DNA from: Halomonas dongshanensis
GTDB lineage: Bacteria; Pseudomonadota; Gammaproteobacteria; Pseudomonadales; Halomonadaceae
Direction of reading: 5' to 3'
Length of the DNA stretch: 64,000 nt
NCBI RefSeq assembly: GCF_024790395.1
Contig: NZ_JAJISC010000008.1
Coordinates: 62,001 to 126,000, forward strand
The number at the start of each line of letters is the position of its first letter. The first letter of the stretch is position 1. The notes beneath the pieces were generated by a model. It worked only from the letters and a program-made list of their open reading frames with translations, had not been told where the DNA came from and did not search any database. Shown in pieces: positions 28,549 to 40,080 of the stretch. The position numbers were made by a program, and so were the translations under genes.

Positions 28549-29136
28549 CTATTCATCCCATTTGGCGGGGGCGGCGTAGCTAGCTACCTCGAAGGCGTCC
28601 ACGTGCTGGCGGGTGAAGCCAGCGGCCACCAGGCTGTCGATGGCGGAGGTGCACACCAGCGGTAGGCGCACCTCGATGGGTACGCCGCTCAGGCTACGGC
28701 GTACCGCGCGCAGCAGCCGCGTGCCGTGCCCGCTGCCCTTCCACTCCTGGCTGATATAGAAAAATCGCAGCTGCCAGGCGGCTTCGTCGTCGGGGCGGCA
28801 TGCCAGCACCATGCCCAGCGGCGGCCCTTCGCCGTGGCGCAGGGCCAGCAGGCGGCCCTGCCAGTGGGCGATGGCACCCGCCTCTCGCTGCAGCCATAGC
28901 CCACGGTGCTGGGTGAACTCCAGCGCGCGGCGCAGAGTTTCCAGCGCTTGGGCGTTGCGCAGCACCCAGGGCGAATGCCCTTTGGCATCCGCCTGGCGGA
29001 CGGCCTGAATAAAAGTGTCGATATCCTCTTCGCGGGCGGCTTCCAGCGGCCGTGCCCGGCGGTCGGGCTGGCGCAGGGTGCCCGCCCTGGGCGCTGCGGT
29101 CTGCGGGGTGAACAGGCGCTTAAGACGGGTCAGCAT
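28549..29136 (-). CDS. GNAT-family acetyltransferase inside the T6SS cluster
   Basis: A protein of about 195 residues. The C-terminal two-thirds is a GNAT fold: a beta strand region LGMVLACRPDDEAAWQLRFFYIS is followed by the acetyl-CoA loop EWKGSGHGTRLL (about residue 135) and a helix, then a C-terminal strand pair. Substrate unknown. It lies between tssM, whose stop it overlaps by 17 bp, and the PAAR gene, so it is part of the T6SS operon. I used the ATG at 29136; the frame runs upstream to 29259 inside tssM and those residues look spurious. Whether it modifies a T6SS part or an effector, or is an effector itself, cannot be told. Confidence 0.8.
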   Translation of the reverse strand: MLTRLKRLFTPQTAAPRAGTLRQPDRRARPLEAAREEDIDTFIQAVRQADAKGHSPWVLRNAQALETLRRALEFTQHRGLWLQREAGAIAHWQGRLLALRHGEGPPLGMVLACRPDDEAAWQLRFFYISQEWKGSGHGTRLLRAVRRSLSGVPIEVRLPLVCTSAIDSLVAAGFTRQHVDAFEVASYAAPAKWDE

Positions 29137-32100
29137 GGCTACCTCGCTCTGCGTACAGCGCCGTGGGCAGTTGGAACCCGGCGACCAGCGGCCGGGTGAA
29201 CGGGTTGGGGGCGCCATTGGCGTAGAGACGGTAGCGCATGGAGCCGCCATCCACCGCAAAGCGCAGTTCTAGCTCGCGTTCGCTAACGCTGGTGACATCG
29301 GCATCTTCGAGCAGGCGAAACCAGGCCCAGGCGCCGTTACGTGAAACGCTACGCGGCGAGCGGTTCACCTCGCTCGGCACCATGGTCATGCGGCTTTCGG
29401 TACCGCCGCGCAGGCTGTTGGGCCAAATCATCGAGACCCGCTGGCTGGCGCTGTGGGCATACTCGATCAGTTGCCCATCCACGCTGATAACGCTGCGCCG
29501 CTTATCGGCGCTGAGACTGATCGGCTCCAGCGCGAACTCGACGTCAAGGGCGCCGTCACGGCTGAAGTACGCCGCGCGAATCTGCTCGGCTTGATCCATG
29601 GCGGTGTAGAGGCTTTCGCGCAGCAGCGAGTTGCCGTCGGCATCGACCAGGTACTCCGGTGCGCCTTCGATGAAGGGTTTGAGGTTATCGGCATAGAAGG
29701 CGTCCAGAATGCCTGCCGGGCCGAAGAACGCCTCGAAGTCGCTCAGTGCCACCTCTTGGCTGGCCGAAGGCACTAGCGGATAGCGCCCGGCAAGGCTCTG
29801 CTGGTAGGGCTCGACAACGTCATCGAGCCACAGCGACTCCAAATGTCGGGTGGCGCTGGCGACCATCAGCTCCCAGCTCTGGTCGGCCAGGCTGTGCAGC
29901 ATGCGGCTAACCGGCTGCGGGGTGTTATCGGCGATACGCTTGAGGTTCTCGATTGGATCGTTGCCCCGCAGCGAGAGCCGATCACGCACGGTGACGAAAG
30001 CCGCTTGACTGGCATTGCTCGACTCTTCGATTTCGAGCAGGTAGTCGCGAAGCTCGGTCACCGCACGCTTGATCTCGTCCAGCGACGAGGGGTTGCCGTT
30101 CTGCGCCTGACGGAGCTGGTTGATCGGCGTAAACGGCTGCTCGATATCAAAGGCCAACTGGTAGCGCGGAGAGCTACGCAGCGCTTCACGGGCTTGGTCG
30201 TCGTCGGCGGGAAGCTCGGGATAGAGGCTGGTGTTGCGTTCGACCTCGTCGAGCAGGCGTTCGAGCGGGCGCTGAGCGCCGACCAGCGCATCGGCAACGA
30301 CGATGGCCTGATGGATGTCCGGCAGCGGCACCAGGAAGGTGTCGCGCAGGGCATCGCGCCAGCTGACGTGGTAGTCGCTCACGTAGTGCTCGCGCAGGGC
30401 CGCCTGCAGCTGGGCCTTGTCGGCCTCGCTGAAGTCGATGTCGTCACGCTGGCCGAGCACCCAAATGTCGATCAGTGCGAGCTCCACGGCCTGCTCCTGT
30501 TCGGGCAGGAAGTAGTTCTCGAAGCCATCGCGGGTCACTAGGTAAGGCAGCTGTACCCGTTCGGGGTCGTCGTTACGCGCCATGAAGACGGTATCGAAGA
30601 GCGTGCCGACGCCACGGCGCAGATCCAGGTCTTGGCCCTGGCGGCGGCTGGCCTCGCGCAGCGTGGCATACACGCGCTCGTCGATGGGCTGACGCGAAAG
30701 CTCTTCCTGGGCCGCTGCAATGCTGCCCTCGAGCGGCGCCATGGACTGCTGCGCGCGCTGATGCCCCTCGGCCACCTTGCCAGCGAGATCGCTATGCGCC
30801 ATGGCGTAATCGAGATGATCGAGCAGGCGCTGCTGCACGTCGCCCTGCTGAGGGAAATACCCCTGCCAGCGCTCGGCCATGTAGCGGTGCACGCGCTCGG
30901 GCTGGCGGCCACTGGCATCCGACATCATGCGCAGAATACGCAGCTCGGCGAGCTTGGCGTTGCTGCCGGGCTCGGCGCGGTTCATGTCGTCCATGATGCC
31001 GATCATCAGCGCAGGCAAGAACTGATGTTCCAGCATGGCCAGATAGGCGCGCTCGACCTGCTCACCGATCACGTGCCCTTGATAGAGGCCCATGTCGGCG
31101 AAATAGGGCGTATGGCTGCGGTACTCGGCGAAGGTTTGCCAGGCATCGCGCAGGCGATCCAGCGGATCGAGAAACTCCTGCCCAGAGGGGTCGTCGCTTC
31201 TGAACGCTTCGGGCTGGGTGGCCAGGAAGGTCTCGGCCCGCGACTCGACGGCAGCAAGCGAGACGCTGTTCTTCTGGTAGAAGTGCGCCCAGCCGCCGAG
31301 CAGCCCCACCCCCATGACGGCGCAGGCGGCCAACGTGAGCTGGCGATTGCGCCGGTGGCGCTGGGCCACGCGCGCGTTGTCTCCGGCGATGCCCGCTTCG
31401 GGATAGATGACCTTATCGAACAGCTCCTCGGTGAAGTAGAGCGCACTGCGGGTGGCGCGGTGGGCAGACTGCACGCCCTCCTCCATGCCGTAGCGGCGCG
31501 CGGCAGCGTCGACGAAGGGGTCGTCGGGCACGCCCTGCTGATAGACCGAGGTGAAGTAGGTACCCCGCACCATGGCGGCGGTCGAGAAGCGGTCGCTAGA
31601 GAGCGCTTCGGTCAAAAAGCCAAACAGAACGTCGCGCAGGCCAGCGAGCTGACGCACGAAGCGAAACACCGATTCGCGCTCCTCGCGGTCGCGGCTTTCC
31701 GCCAACATGCCCGGCAGATGGCGGTTGAGACGCTCGAGCATGGCGTCGTACTCGGCGATGAACTCGCGCTCCCACTGGCCAGCGGCGTGCATCGAGGCAG
31801 GCGTGAAGGTGAACCCCAGCGGCGCGCGGCGGGCCGAGCGCGAATAGTGGCGGAAGAAGTCGTCGAAGCCGTGGAGCAGATCCATCTTGCTAAAGGTGAC
31901 GTAGACCGGCAGGCGCGTACCGTGCTGCTCCATCAGTTCGCGCAGACGACTGCGCAGCAGCGCCGCATAGGCCTTGCGCACGGCCACTTCGGCGTGGCTC
32001 AAACGGGCCAGATCGAGTACCAGCACCACGCCATCCAACGGCCGCTGCGAACGGTTGCGTTCGAGCCAGTCGACGAAGTGATTCCACAACCGTTGGTGCA

Positions 32101-32770
32101 GCTCTTGGGGCTCGCCGCCGCCTAGTGCGCCCTGGGTCAAAAGCTCGCCATCGGGGTCGATGAGCACCGCCTTGTCGCCGATCCACCAGTCAAAGCCTAG
32201 CTGACCCTGCTTGGCGCTCTGGCCAGAGGCCTTCATGACGTGGGTCAGCGCGAAGTTTTGCCCCGAGCGGTTGACCAGGCTGGTCTTGCCCGCGTTTTCG
32301 ATCCCCATCACCAGGTACCAGGGCAGCCGGTAGCGGCTATCGTGCCCGGCGCCAAGGCTTACGGTGAGCTCTTCTAAAACGCCGTTGAGCGCGCGCTCTT
32401 GCTGTTCGACATGGGCCAGGGCCGGGTCGACGTGGCGCGCCTCTTCAAGGGCACGCTCCTCGTTGAGCGCTCGCAACCGACGCGCCAAATGCACCCCCCA
32501 GACGATGGCTACCACCGCCACCACGGCAAGCGTGGCCAGCCAGCGGTTGACCAGCGGCGCCAGTGGCCGATAGCCGCGCACTTCCCAGCCCGGCCCCAGC
32601 CACCAGATGGCCGCTAGCAACAGCAGCGCCAGCACGCCCCATAACACCAGCGAAACTCGCGAGAGCCCCTTGGCCCGATTGACCTGCCCCTTGGCGCGAT
32701 TATGCTGAGCCTGGGCACGTGAAAGCCCCGGTACCCAACGGCTCAACCTCGATTTCAACGTTGACCACAT
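29120..32770 (-). CDS. tssM: T6SS membrane-complex protein TssM (IcmF family)
   Basis: A 1216-residue inner-membrane protein that forms the T6SS membrane core with TssL and TssJ. It has two N-terminal spans (about 42-65 and 75-97) and one near 490-510. The cytoplasmic domain carries the Walker A motif GIENAGKTSLVN (about 157-168), intact in this copy. The long periplasmic part (about 515-1216) includes the TssJ-binding C-terminus. Length and topology match TssM. Its start follows tssA by about 80 bp. Confidence 0.95.
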   Translation of the reverse strand: MWSTLKSRLSRWVPGLSRAQAQHNRAKGQVNRAKGLSRVSLVLWGVLALLLLAAIWWLGPGWEVRGYRPLAPLVNRWLATLAVVAVVAIVWGVHLARRLRALNEERALEEARHVDPALAHVEQQERALNGVLEELTVSLGAGHDSRYRLPWYLVMGIENAGKTSLVNRSGQNFALTHVMKASGQSAKQGQLGFDWWIGDKAVLIDPDGELLTQGALGGGEPQELHQRLWNHFVDWLERNRSQRPLDGVVLVLDLARLSHAEVAVRKAYAALLRSRLRELMEQHGTRLPVYVTFSKMDLLHGFDDFFRHYSRSARRAPLGFTFTPASMHAAGQWEREFIAEYDAMLERLNRHLPGMLAESRDREERESVFRFVRQLAGLRDVLFGFLTEALSSDRFSTAAMVRGTYFTSVYQQGVPDDPFVDAAARRYGMEEGVQSAHRATRSALYFTEELFDKVIYPEAGIAGDNARVAQRHRRNRQLTLAACAVMGVGLLGGWAHFYQKNSVSLAAVESRAETFLATQPEAFRSDDPSGQEFLDPLDRLRDAWQTFAEYRSHTPYFADMGLYQGHVIGEQVERAYLAMLEHQFLPALMIGIMDDMNRAEPGSNAKLAELRILRMMSDASGRQPERVHRYMAERWQGYFPQQGDVQQRLLDHLDYAMAHSDLAGKVAEGHQRAQQSMAPLEGSIAAAQEELSRQPIDERVYATLREASRRQGQDLDLRRGVGTLFDTVFMARNDDPERVQLPYLVTRDGFENYFLPEQEQAVELALIDIWVLGQRDDIDFSEADKAQLQAALREHYVSDYHVSWRDALRDTFLVPLPDIHQAIVVADALVGAQRPLERLLDEVERNTSLYPELPADDDQAREALRSSPRYQLAFDIEQPFTPINQLRQAQNGNPSSLDEIKRAVTELRDYLLEIEESSNASQAAFVTVRDRLSLRGNDPIENLKRIADNTPQPVSRMLHSLADQSWELMVASATRHLESLWLDDVVEPYQQSLAGRYPLVPSASQEVALSDFEAFFGPAGILDAFYADNLKPFIEGAPEYLVDADGNSLLRESLYTAMDQAEQIRAAYFSRDGALDVEFALEPISLSADKRRSVISVDGQLIEYAHSASQRVSMIWPNSLRGGTESRMTMVPSEVNRSPRSVSRNGAWAWFRLLEDADVTSVSERELELRFAVDGGSMRYRLYANGAPNPFTRPLVAGFQLPTALYAERGSHADPS

Positions 32771-32847
32771 GAGCCTTTATTCCTCGTTCGTAATGGTGAT
32801 GGGCGTGGTATGACCCGCCTTGGCGGCGGTCTCGGTCATGGCAGTAT

Positions 32848-34317
32848 TCATGCGCTGGCGCTCTCCTTTAGCGCCGCGCCCAGCCGGGAGGCGAGCGCGG
32901 GTTCCCAGTGCTCCAGCGCCAGCGCCGTGACCGTTTCATGTAAGGTGCGGTAGTGCTGCTGGGCGAGGCTCGAAAGCCCTGCCTCGTTGAGCAGATCGGC
33001 GCTAGCCAGGCGCCAGTAGGTGCTTTCACGCGGGGAGCGCGCGGCGGCAAGGCCCTGATCCATCACGCTGAGGGCGCTGGCCATGTCGCCGTTGTCCAGG
33101 TGCTCGCGCGCCTCCTCGAGCCCCGCCTGCCAGGCATCGTTACCGCTGGGGCTCGCCGCGCCCGAGGCGGTATCGCTACTGTGCAGCCAGCGCTGGGTCT
33201 CTTCATCGACGAAGGCAGTGCCGTTGTTGAAGCTCAGCGCCTCGATACCGGCCAACCGCTCGACGAAGCGCAGCGCCTCCTCGCGGATCGCCTCGGCGCA
33301 GCGCCCATGGCCCAGCTGGCGCGCAGCGGTGGCGCTCAAACGATGGCCTTCGAGCCAGTAGGGGCTCAACGCCAGGCTACGCTCGATACGCTGCCATAGG
33401 GCGTCGTCGGCGCCCTTGCTCAGCGATTCGCGATAATCCGCCACGCGGTCGGCGGAGACCGGCGCAAGCTCGGTCTTGCCGCTATCGCGTGCGGCCGGTA
33501 GTGCCTGAATGGCCTGCCAGATCGCGTAGCGGCGCAGGCGATAGACCAGCGGCTCGCCCGGTGACTGTTCGGCGAGAAAATCGGCCATGGTGAGCAGCAC
33601 TTGGCGGTTGGCGCGCTCGTTGCCCGCTTCCAGGCGCACTTCCGGCGCCTTGAGCGCCGCCTTGTCAGGCGCGGCGGTCGAGGCCGCTTCTTTTGCGGGT
33701 GCGACGGCCCCAGGCGCAGGCGCGCTCGTCGCAGTCGTGCTCGTCGCTGGCGTGCCCGGTGCCGACATTGCCGGGCGCTTGGCGATCAGCTGTTTGGCCA
33801 ATTCTCCCAGCGCTTCGCCCGGAAGCTGCTGGCGTTCGGTTTGTGCTTGCAGTGCGTCCAGCGCCGCCTGGCAGGCCTCGAACTCCTCCTCGGCGTGGTC
33901 GAAGTCGAGCCCTGCGGCAAGCTTCACCGCGCGCTGAACGAGTTGGTGGAAAAGCCGTGGGCGCATTTTGGCCCCGCGCTTGCCTGCGAACGGGTAAGCG
34001 CTCTCCCACCAGGGCGCCTGAAGGCACTGGGCTAAAAGGTGCAGCGAGAGGGCAAAGCGCACCCCGTTGCTCTCCTGTTGCAGGCAGTGCAGCAGGTGCG
34101 CCAGCACGCGCAAATCCTTGCCGCGCTCGCTTAGCATGGTCACGGCGAGACCTTCGGCGCGTTCCCAGTCGACGCTGCCGTGCTGTAGCGAGCCGACCTT
34201 CATCATCTCTTCGTCGAGCGCTAGATAGTCGGCGCTCTCCTCGACCGGCTGTCCCACGTCGTTAGGTTCAAGCGGCGCGAGAATAGGCGCCAGCTGCGTT
34301 TCAGCGGTGATACGCAT
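32848..34317 (-). CDS. tssA: T6SS protein TssA (VasJ-type)
   Basis: A 489-residue cytoplasmic cap/baseplate protein. The N-terminal ImpA_N domain is seen at about 10-130 (LEPNDVGQPVEESADYLALDEEMMKVG, DWERAEGLAVTMLSERGKDLRVLAHL). An Ala/Pro/Thr-rich linker (about 190-225) is followed by a C-terminal VasJ-type helical domain. TssA primes the baseplate and coordinates sheath extension. The long low-complexity linker separates the domains as in other TssA subclasses. Neighbours tssM downstream and tagO upstream are both T6SS genes. Confidence 0.88.
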   Translation of the reverse strand: MRITAETQLAPILAPLEPNDVGQPVEESADYLALDEEMMKVGSLQHGSVDWERAEGLAVTMLSERGKDLRVLAHLLHCLQQESNGVRFALSLHLLAQCLQAPWWESAYPFAGKRGAKMRPRLFHQLVQRAVKLAAGLDFDHAEEEFEACQAALDALQAQTERQQLPGEALGELAKQLIAKRPAMSAPGTPATSTTATSAPAPGAVAPAKEAASTAAPDKAALKAPEVRLEAGNERANRQVLLTMADFLAEQSPGEPLVYRLRRYAIWQAIQALPAARDSGKTELAPVSADRVADYRESLSKGADDALWQRIERSLALSPYWLEGHRLSATAARQLGHGRCAEAIREEALRFVERLAGIEALSFNNGTAFVDEETQRWLHSSDTASGAASPSGNDAWQAGLEEAREHLDNGDMASALSVMDQGLAAARSPRESTYWRLASADLLNEAGLSSLAQQHYRTLHETVTALALEHWEPALASRLGAALKESASA

Positions 34318-34329
34318 GGAGCCTCCTGG

Positions 34330-34961
34330 TTACCAGCGACAGGCACTGCGCAGCGGCTGGATACGCTGGCGCAGGTCGGTGACATCGAAGCGCAGGCCAT
34401 CGAGCTCGGGCAGGTCGCTGCGCAGGGTAAATTCACTGGCCCCCAAAAGCGGGCGCAGCGTATCGATCGCGGGCAGGCCACGCCCGCCGCTGATCACGTA
34501 GCCGTCGTCGCGGGCGCGCCAGTCGAGTGGCACGCTTTGGCCATCGGCCACGAGTTCGAGCGGCACCCGTGTGGCGTCGATGGGCGTGGGCATATGGAGC
34601 TGAAAACGCGTGATGACCTTCTCGCAGGCCATGACCAGCACCGGGCGCGGTGGCGTAGTGCCCAAGGCGGGCGTACTCAGCAGGACGTCTTCGCCGGGCG
34701 TACTGACAAGAAGCCCGCCCTCGGTTTCACCGCGTTCGCTCTCCTGCCGGGCGATGGCGTGCCACAGCGCGGGCAGTTCGGTGTCAGTGGTCTCCAAAGC
34801 CGCACGGGTGTCGAACAGCGCGTCGTAGCAGCCCAGCCGGTCGAGCCGCGAAGGCTCGTCGCTGCACTGGCGCGCGGCCTCGACCAGCGCTTGGTCGTCG
34901 GCGGCGGCACTCGTGGCCGCCAGCAGCGCCACGGGCAGGAGGAGTCGTTTCCACAGTCGTT

Positions 34962-34965
<4 letters not shown>
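34330..34965 (-). CDS. vasI: T6SS-associated periplasmic protein TagO/VasI
   Basis: A 211-residue protein with a Sec signal peptide (MKRLWKRLLLPVALLAATSAAA) and a periplasmic domain with two early cysteines in QCSDEPSRLDRLGCYDALF, a signature shared with the VasI/TagO family. The role of the family is not well defined; it is found in T6SS clusters with VasH. Its start overlaps the vasH stop in ATGA. Confidence 0.8.
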
Positions 34966-36593
<1,628 letters not shown>

Positions 36594-36610
36594 GCACCGT
36601 TCCTCATACG

Positions 36611-39226
36611 TTACTCCACCGTCGCCGTAAAGTGGCCTTGGGCCGCGTCGACGCCTACCGCTACCCGGGTGACCGCTTCGCGGCGCGCCATACGTTCGAG
36701 CAACGCACGCGATAGCGGTGGCAGCACCTCGCCGTCGATGATCGATTCGAGCATCCGCGCGCCGTTCTCGCTGCGCGTGGCGCGCGCGCAAATCGCCGCT
36801 TGCAGGCCCTCATCGAGCACGACCTCGGCCTTGCGATGACGCGCCTCGATGCGCTTGGTGAGCGTCGCGAGCTTAGCGGCGACGATATCGGCAAGGGTAT
36901 CGCTGGAGAGCGGTAGATAGGGCACGACCTCCATACGCGCCAGCAGCGCAGGCTTGAAGAAAGCGGCAAGCGTTGGGTAGAGCGCTTCGTCCAGCGCCGC
37001 CGGGTCGTCGGCGTGGGCCACGATGGCCTCGAAGCCGAGGTTGGAGGTCAAGAAGAAGAGCACGTTCTTGCAGTCGATCAGGCGCCCCTCCCCATCGGCC
37101 AGCTCACCCTTATCGAAGGCTTGATAGAAGAGGTTGAGCACGTCCGGATGGGCCTTTTCGACCTCATCGAGCAGCACCACCGAGTAGGGGCGCTGGCGAA
37201 TCGCTTCGGTCAAAAGCCCGCCTTCGCCGAAGCCGACGTAGCCCGGAGGCGAGCCGATCAGCCTTGAGACGGTGTGTTTCTCCTGGTATTCGGACATGTT
37301 GATGGTGGTGAGAAATTGGCGCCCGCCATAGAGCTGCTCGGCGATCTGTACCACGGTCTCGGTCTTGCCCACCCCGCTTGGCCCCACCAGCAAGAAGGCA
37401 CCCAGGGGGCGCCCGGGCCGACGCAGATCGGCGCGCGCGGTGAGCAGATGGCGGTGCACGCGCTCGATGGCGATGTCCTGGCCCTTGATCGACGCGCCCA
37501 GATGCGCGGGTAGCTCAGTCAAGCGGGTCAGTTCGTCGCTGGTCATGCGCTCGACCGGCACGCCGGTCCAATCGCCGATCACTTGGGCGATTTGCGCCTC
37601 CTCGACGCTTGGATTGATCAAGGCAAACTCGCGCTGCAGCGCTGTCAGCGTGCTTTCACGCTCGGCCAGCGTTTGGCGTAGCGTCGTTGCCGCCTCGGCG
37701 TCGAGCGTGCTGTCATCCTCGAGCAGTTGGCGGTGCAGCGTGACGATCGCTTCTACGCAGTCGCGCTGCTCGCTCCAGGCGCCTTCGAGTTGGGCAAGCT
37801 CCTCTTCGAGGGCCGCCAGGCGCGTGTCGAGCGCGTCGCGGCGTGCCGGATCGAGTTCACGGCCGAGCAACGCCTCGCGCGCCAACTGGTCGCGCTCGCG
37901 CAGCGCCGCGGTATGTTCGCTTTGCAGATGGCTCAGCCGACGCGGCGGTGTCTCCAGCGCCTGGGCCAGGCGGGTGCAGGCGGTATCGAGCACGTCGATC
38001 GCTTTGTCGGGCAACTGGCGCCCCGCCAGATAGCGCGCCGAGAGGGCGGCGGCCGCGCGCAGGGCGCTATCGCCGATCAGTACCTTATGGGCTCGCTCGT
38101 AGACGTCGCGCAGCCCACGTAAAATCACCAGCGCCTGCTCGACGCTGGGCTCGCTCAGCGCCACGGGCTGAAAGCGCCGTGACAGCGCCGGGTCCTTCTC
38201 GAAATACTTCTTGTACTCGCGCCAGGTGGTCGCGGCGATGGTGCGCAACTCGCCGCGCGCCAGCGCAGGCTTGAGCAGATTGGCCGCGTCGCCACCGCCC
38301 TCCTGGTTGCCCGCACCGATCAGCGTATGCGCTTCGTCGATGAACAAAAGCGTTGGGCGCGGCGCATTCTTGACCTCGTCGATCACGGCCTTGAGGCGTT
38401 TTTCGAACTCGCCCTTGACCGCCGCACCGGCCTGCAGCGCGCCCAGATCGAGCGTCAACAGTTCCACGTTCTTGAGCGCCGTCGGCACCTGACCGGCGAC
38501 GATGCGCGCGGCGAGCCCTTCAACGACCGCGCTCTTGCCCACGCCCGCGTCGCCGATGACGATGGGATTGTTCTTGCGTCGACGGCCAAGGATATCGAGC
38601 ATCTGGTCGATTTCAGGGTCGCGTCCGAGCACGGGATCTAGCTCCCCCGCACGCGCCTGGGCCGTCAGCGAGGTCGCAAAGCGCGTCAGGGCGCTGTCGC
38701 CATCGCGGGCAGGCGCGTTATCGGCTCGCGCCGCGCCGCGCTCGGGTACCGCTTCGGCGGAGCCCTGCGTCAGCGTTATCAGGCGCCGGCGCACATCCTC
38801 GCGGTTGATCTCGGCAAGCAGGCGCACCGAGCCACGGCCAAGATAACGCTCGGCGTTGTGCAGCAGGGCCGTGAAAATCACCCCGCTGCGCAGCGCTTCA
38901 TGCTGGTACTCGGTGGTGGCCAACAGCCAAGCGTCCTGCAGAAGCTCGATCAGCAGCGGCGAGAAGCTTGGTGTGGCGACGTCGAGATCGCGCGGCGGGC
39001 GACTCTCTTCGGCTAGCTGCGCGCGTAGCTCGGCGGCGTCGATATGGACGCCGTCGCACAGTACGCGCACGTCGCACAACGGCTGATCGAGCAGCGCTGC
39101 CAGCAGATGGGTAGCGGTGACTTCAGGGGCCTGCTGCTGAGCGCACAGCAGTGCAGCCTGCTCCAACCCCTGGCGGGAGATGGCGTTGAGGCGATGAATC
39201 AGTGCCGAAAGCTCTACCCTGAGCAT
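36611..39226 (-). CDS. clpV: T6SS sheath-recycling ATPase ClpV/TssH
   Basis: An 871-residue AAA+ unfoldase that pulls contracted TssB/TssC sheath apart. It has an N-terminal Clp_N domain (about 1-150) and two AAA+ modules: the first with Walker A GDAGVGKSAVVEGLA (about 223), the second with GPSGVGKTETV (about 614) and Walker B VVLLDEVEKA. Both modules are intact. The middle domain coiled coil (about 430-540) and C-terminal D2-small domain are present, matching TssH and not ClpB by context. It lies between tssL and vasH. Confidence 0.95.
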   Translation of the reverse strand: MLRVELSALIHRLNAISRQGLEQAALLCAQQQAPEVTATHLLAALLDQPLCDVRVLCDGVHIDAAELRAQLAEESRPPRDLDVATPSFSPLLIELLQDAWLLATTEYQHEALRSGVIFTALLHNAERYLGRGSVRLLAEINREDVRRRLITLTQGSAEAVPERGAARADNAPARDGDSALTRFATSLTAQARAGELDPVLGRDPEIDQMLDILGRRRKNNPIVIGDAGVGKSAVVEGLAARIVAGQVPTALKNVELLTLDLGALQAGAAVKGEFEKRLKAVIDEVKNAPRPTLLFIDEAHTLIGAGNQEGGGDAANLLKPALARGELRTIAATTWREYKKYFEKDPALSRRFQPVALSEPSVEQALVILRGLRDVYERAHKVLIGDSALRAAAALSARYLAGRQLPDKAIDVLDTACTRLAQALETPPRRLSHLQSEHTAALRERDQLAREALLGRELDPARRDALDTRLAALEEELAQLEGAWSEQRDCVEAIVTLHRQLLEDDSTLDAEAATTLRQTLAERESTLTALQREFALINPSVEEAQIAQVIGDWTGVPVERMTSDELTRLTELPAHLGASIKGQDIAIERVHRHLLTARADLRRPGRPLGAFLLVGPSGVGKTETVVQIAEQLYGGRQFLTTINMSEYQEKHTVSRLIGSPPGYVGFGEGGLLTEAIRQRPYSVVLLDEVEKAHPDVLNLFYQAFDKGELADGEGRLIDCKNVLFFLTSNLGFEAIVAHADDPAALDEALYPTLAAFFKPALLARMEVVPYLPLSSDTLADIVAAKLATLTKRIEARHRKAEVVLDEGLQAAICARATRSENGARMLESIIDGEVLPPLSRALLERMARREAVTRVAVGVDAAQGHFTATVE

Positions 39227-39234
39227 GGTCTCTC

Positions 39235-40077
39235 CTAACGGTAAATCTGGTTGAGAAGCGTGGTGATCTGCTCGGCCTGCTGGTCGAGCGACCAGGAGAG
39301 CCCGAGGTAGACGGCGAGCATGAGCCCGGCGAAGAGCGCGAAGATGCCCCAGTTGGGAAAGCGCGAACGGCGCCCGTGCTGGCCTTTGACGACATTGGCG
39401 AGCGGGTGCGTAAGGGCTTCGTCGGGGGCATCGTCAAGCGCGGCGAGCTGGTCACCCAAGGCGCGCACGATCTGGTCATACTCATCGCGCCCGTGGCTCA
39501 TCACGCGGTAGCGCCCCTCGAAGCCCAAACACAGGCAGAGGTAGATGAACGCCAGCATGTCGCGGTAGCGCTCGGGCTCTTGCTGCAAGCGGGAAAGGAT
39601 CGAGAACACCTTCTCGCCGCCCCAGGTTTCGTTGTGAAAGCGGGTCAGCAGCGAGTGCTCGGCCCACTTGCTCTGGCGCCCCCAGGGCATGCCCATCACC
39701 GCCTCATCGATGAACGAGCAGAGCACATAGCGGTAAGCCAGCAGCGTCGGCCGGTCGTAGCCCTGTTCGGTCAGCTCGATCTCGATGGCAGCGATCTCAT
39801 CGACTACCTGGCGGTAGAGGCGCTCGATGTCGCGGGCGCTTTCGAGTTGACGCACGCGCACGACCATGCCCAAGAGGCTGCTGGCCGCATCGACCAAGGG
39901 GTTCAGGTTGTGGCCGCGTAGGCGAAACCAGTAGTCCTCGTCGGCATTGAGCTGCTCGGCGTGGCTATGGATCAGGTGTTCGAGGCCCCGCTCGTTGATC
40001 AGGTCCTCGTGGCGCCCCTTGTCGCGCTGAACGCGGGGAAAGGTGGCGGCGGTCTCTTCGGAGGTCAAATACTGCAT
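39235..40077 (-). CDS. tssL: T6SS membrane-complex protein TssL (DotU family)
   Basis: A 280-residue protein with a cytoplasmic DotU domain (about 40-220) containing LVDAASSLLGMVVRVRQL and YVLCSFIDEAVMGMPWG, and a single C-terminal span (about 245-265) ending in a short periplasmic tail. It is the inner-membrane partner of TssM. It lacks the OmpA-like peptidoglycan-binding extension found in some TssL proteins, so cell-wall anchoring must come from elsewhere. It lies between tssK (3-bp gap) and clpV (8-bp gap). Confidence 0.93.
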   Translation of the reverse strand: MQYLTSEETAATFPRVQRDKGRHEDLINERGLEHLIHSHAEQLNADEDYWFRLRGHNLNPLVDAASSLLGMVVRVRQLESARDIERLYRQVVDEIAAIEIELTEQGYDRPTLLAYRYVLCSFIDEAVMGMPWGRQSKWAEHSLLTRFHNETWGGEKVFSILSRLQQEPERYRDMLAFIYLCLCLGFEGRYRVMSHGRDEYDQIVRALGDQLAALDDAPDEALTHPLANVVKGQHGRRSRFPNWGIFALFAGLMLAVYLGLSWSLDQQAEQITTLLNQIYR

Positions 40078-40080
40078 GGC

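Noticed and set aside
28549-29259. Longer GNAT start at 29259
   Set aside because: The extra N-terminal residues are Arg/Pro/Ser-rich antisense-like sequence from tssM, while MLTRLKRLF at 29136 gives a sensible protein start.
30632-32125. A 497-codon open frame on the plus strand inside tssM
   Set aside because: It is antisense to a clear TssM domain. GC-rich codon use opens the opposite frame, and the translated product is His/Gln/Arg-rich with no recognisable domain.
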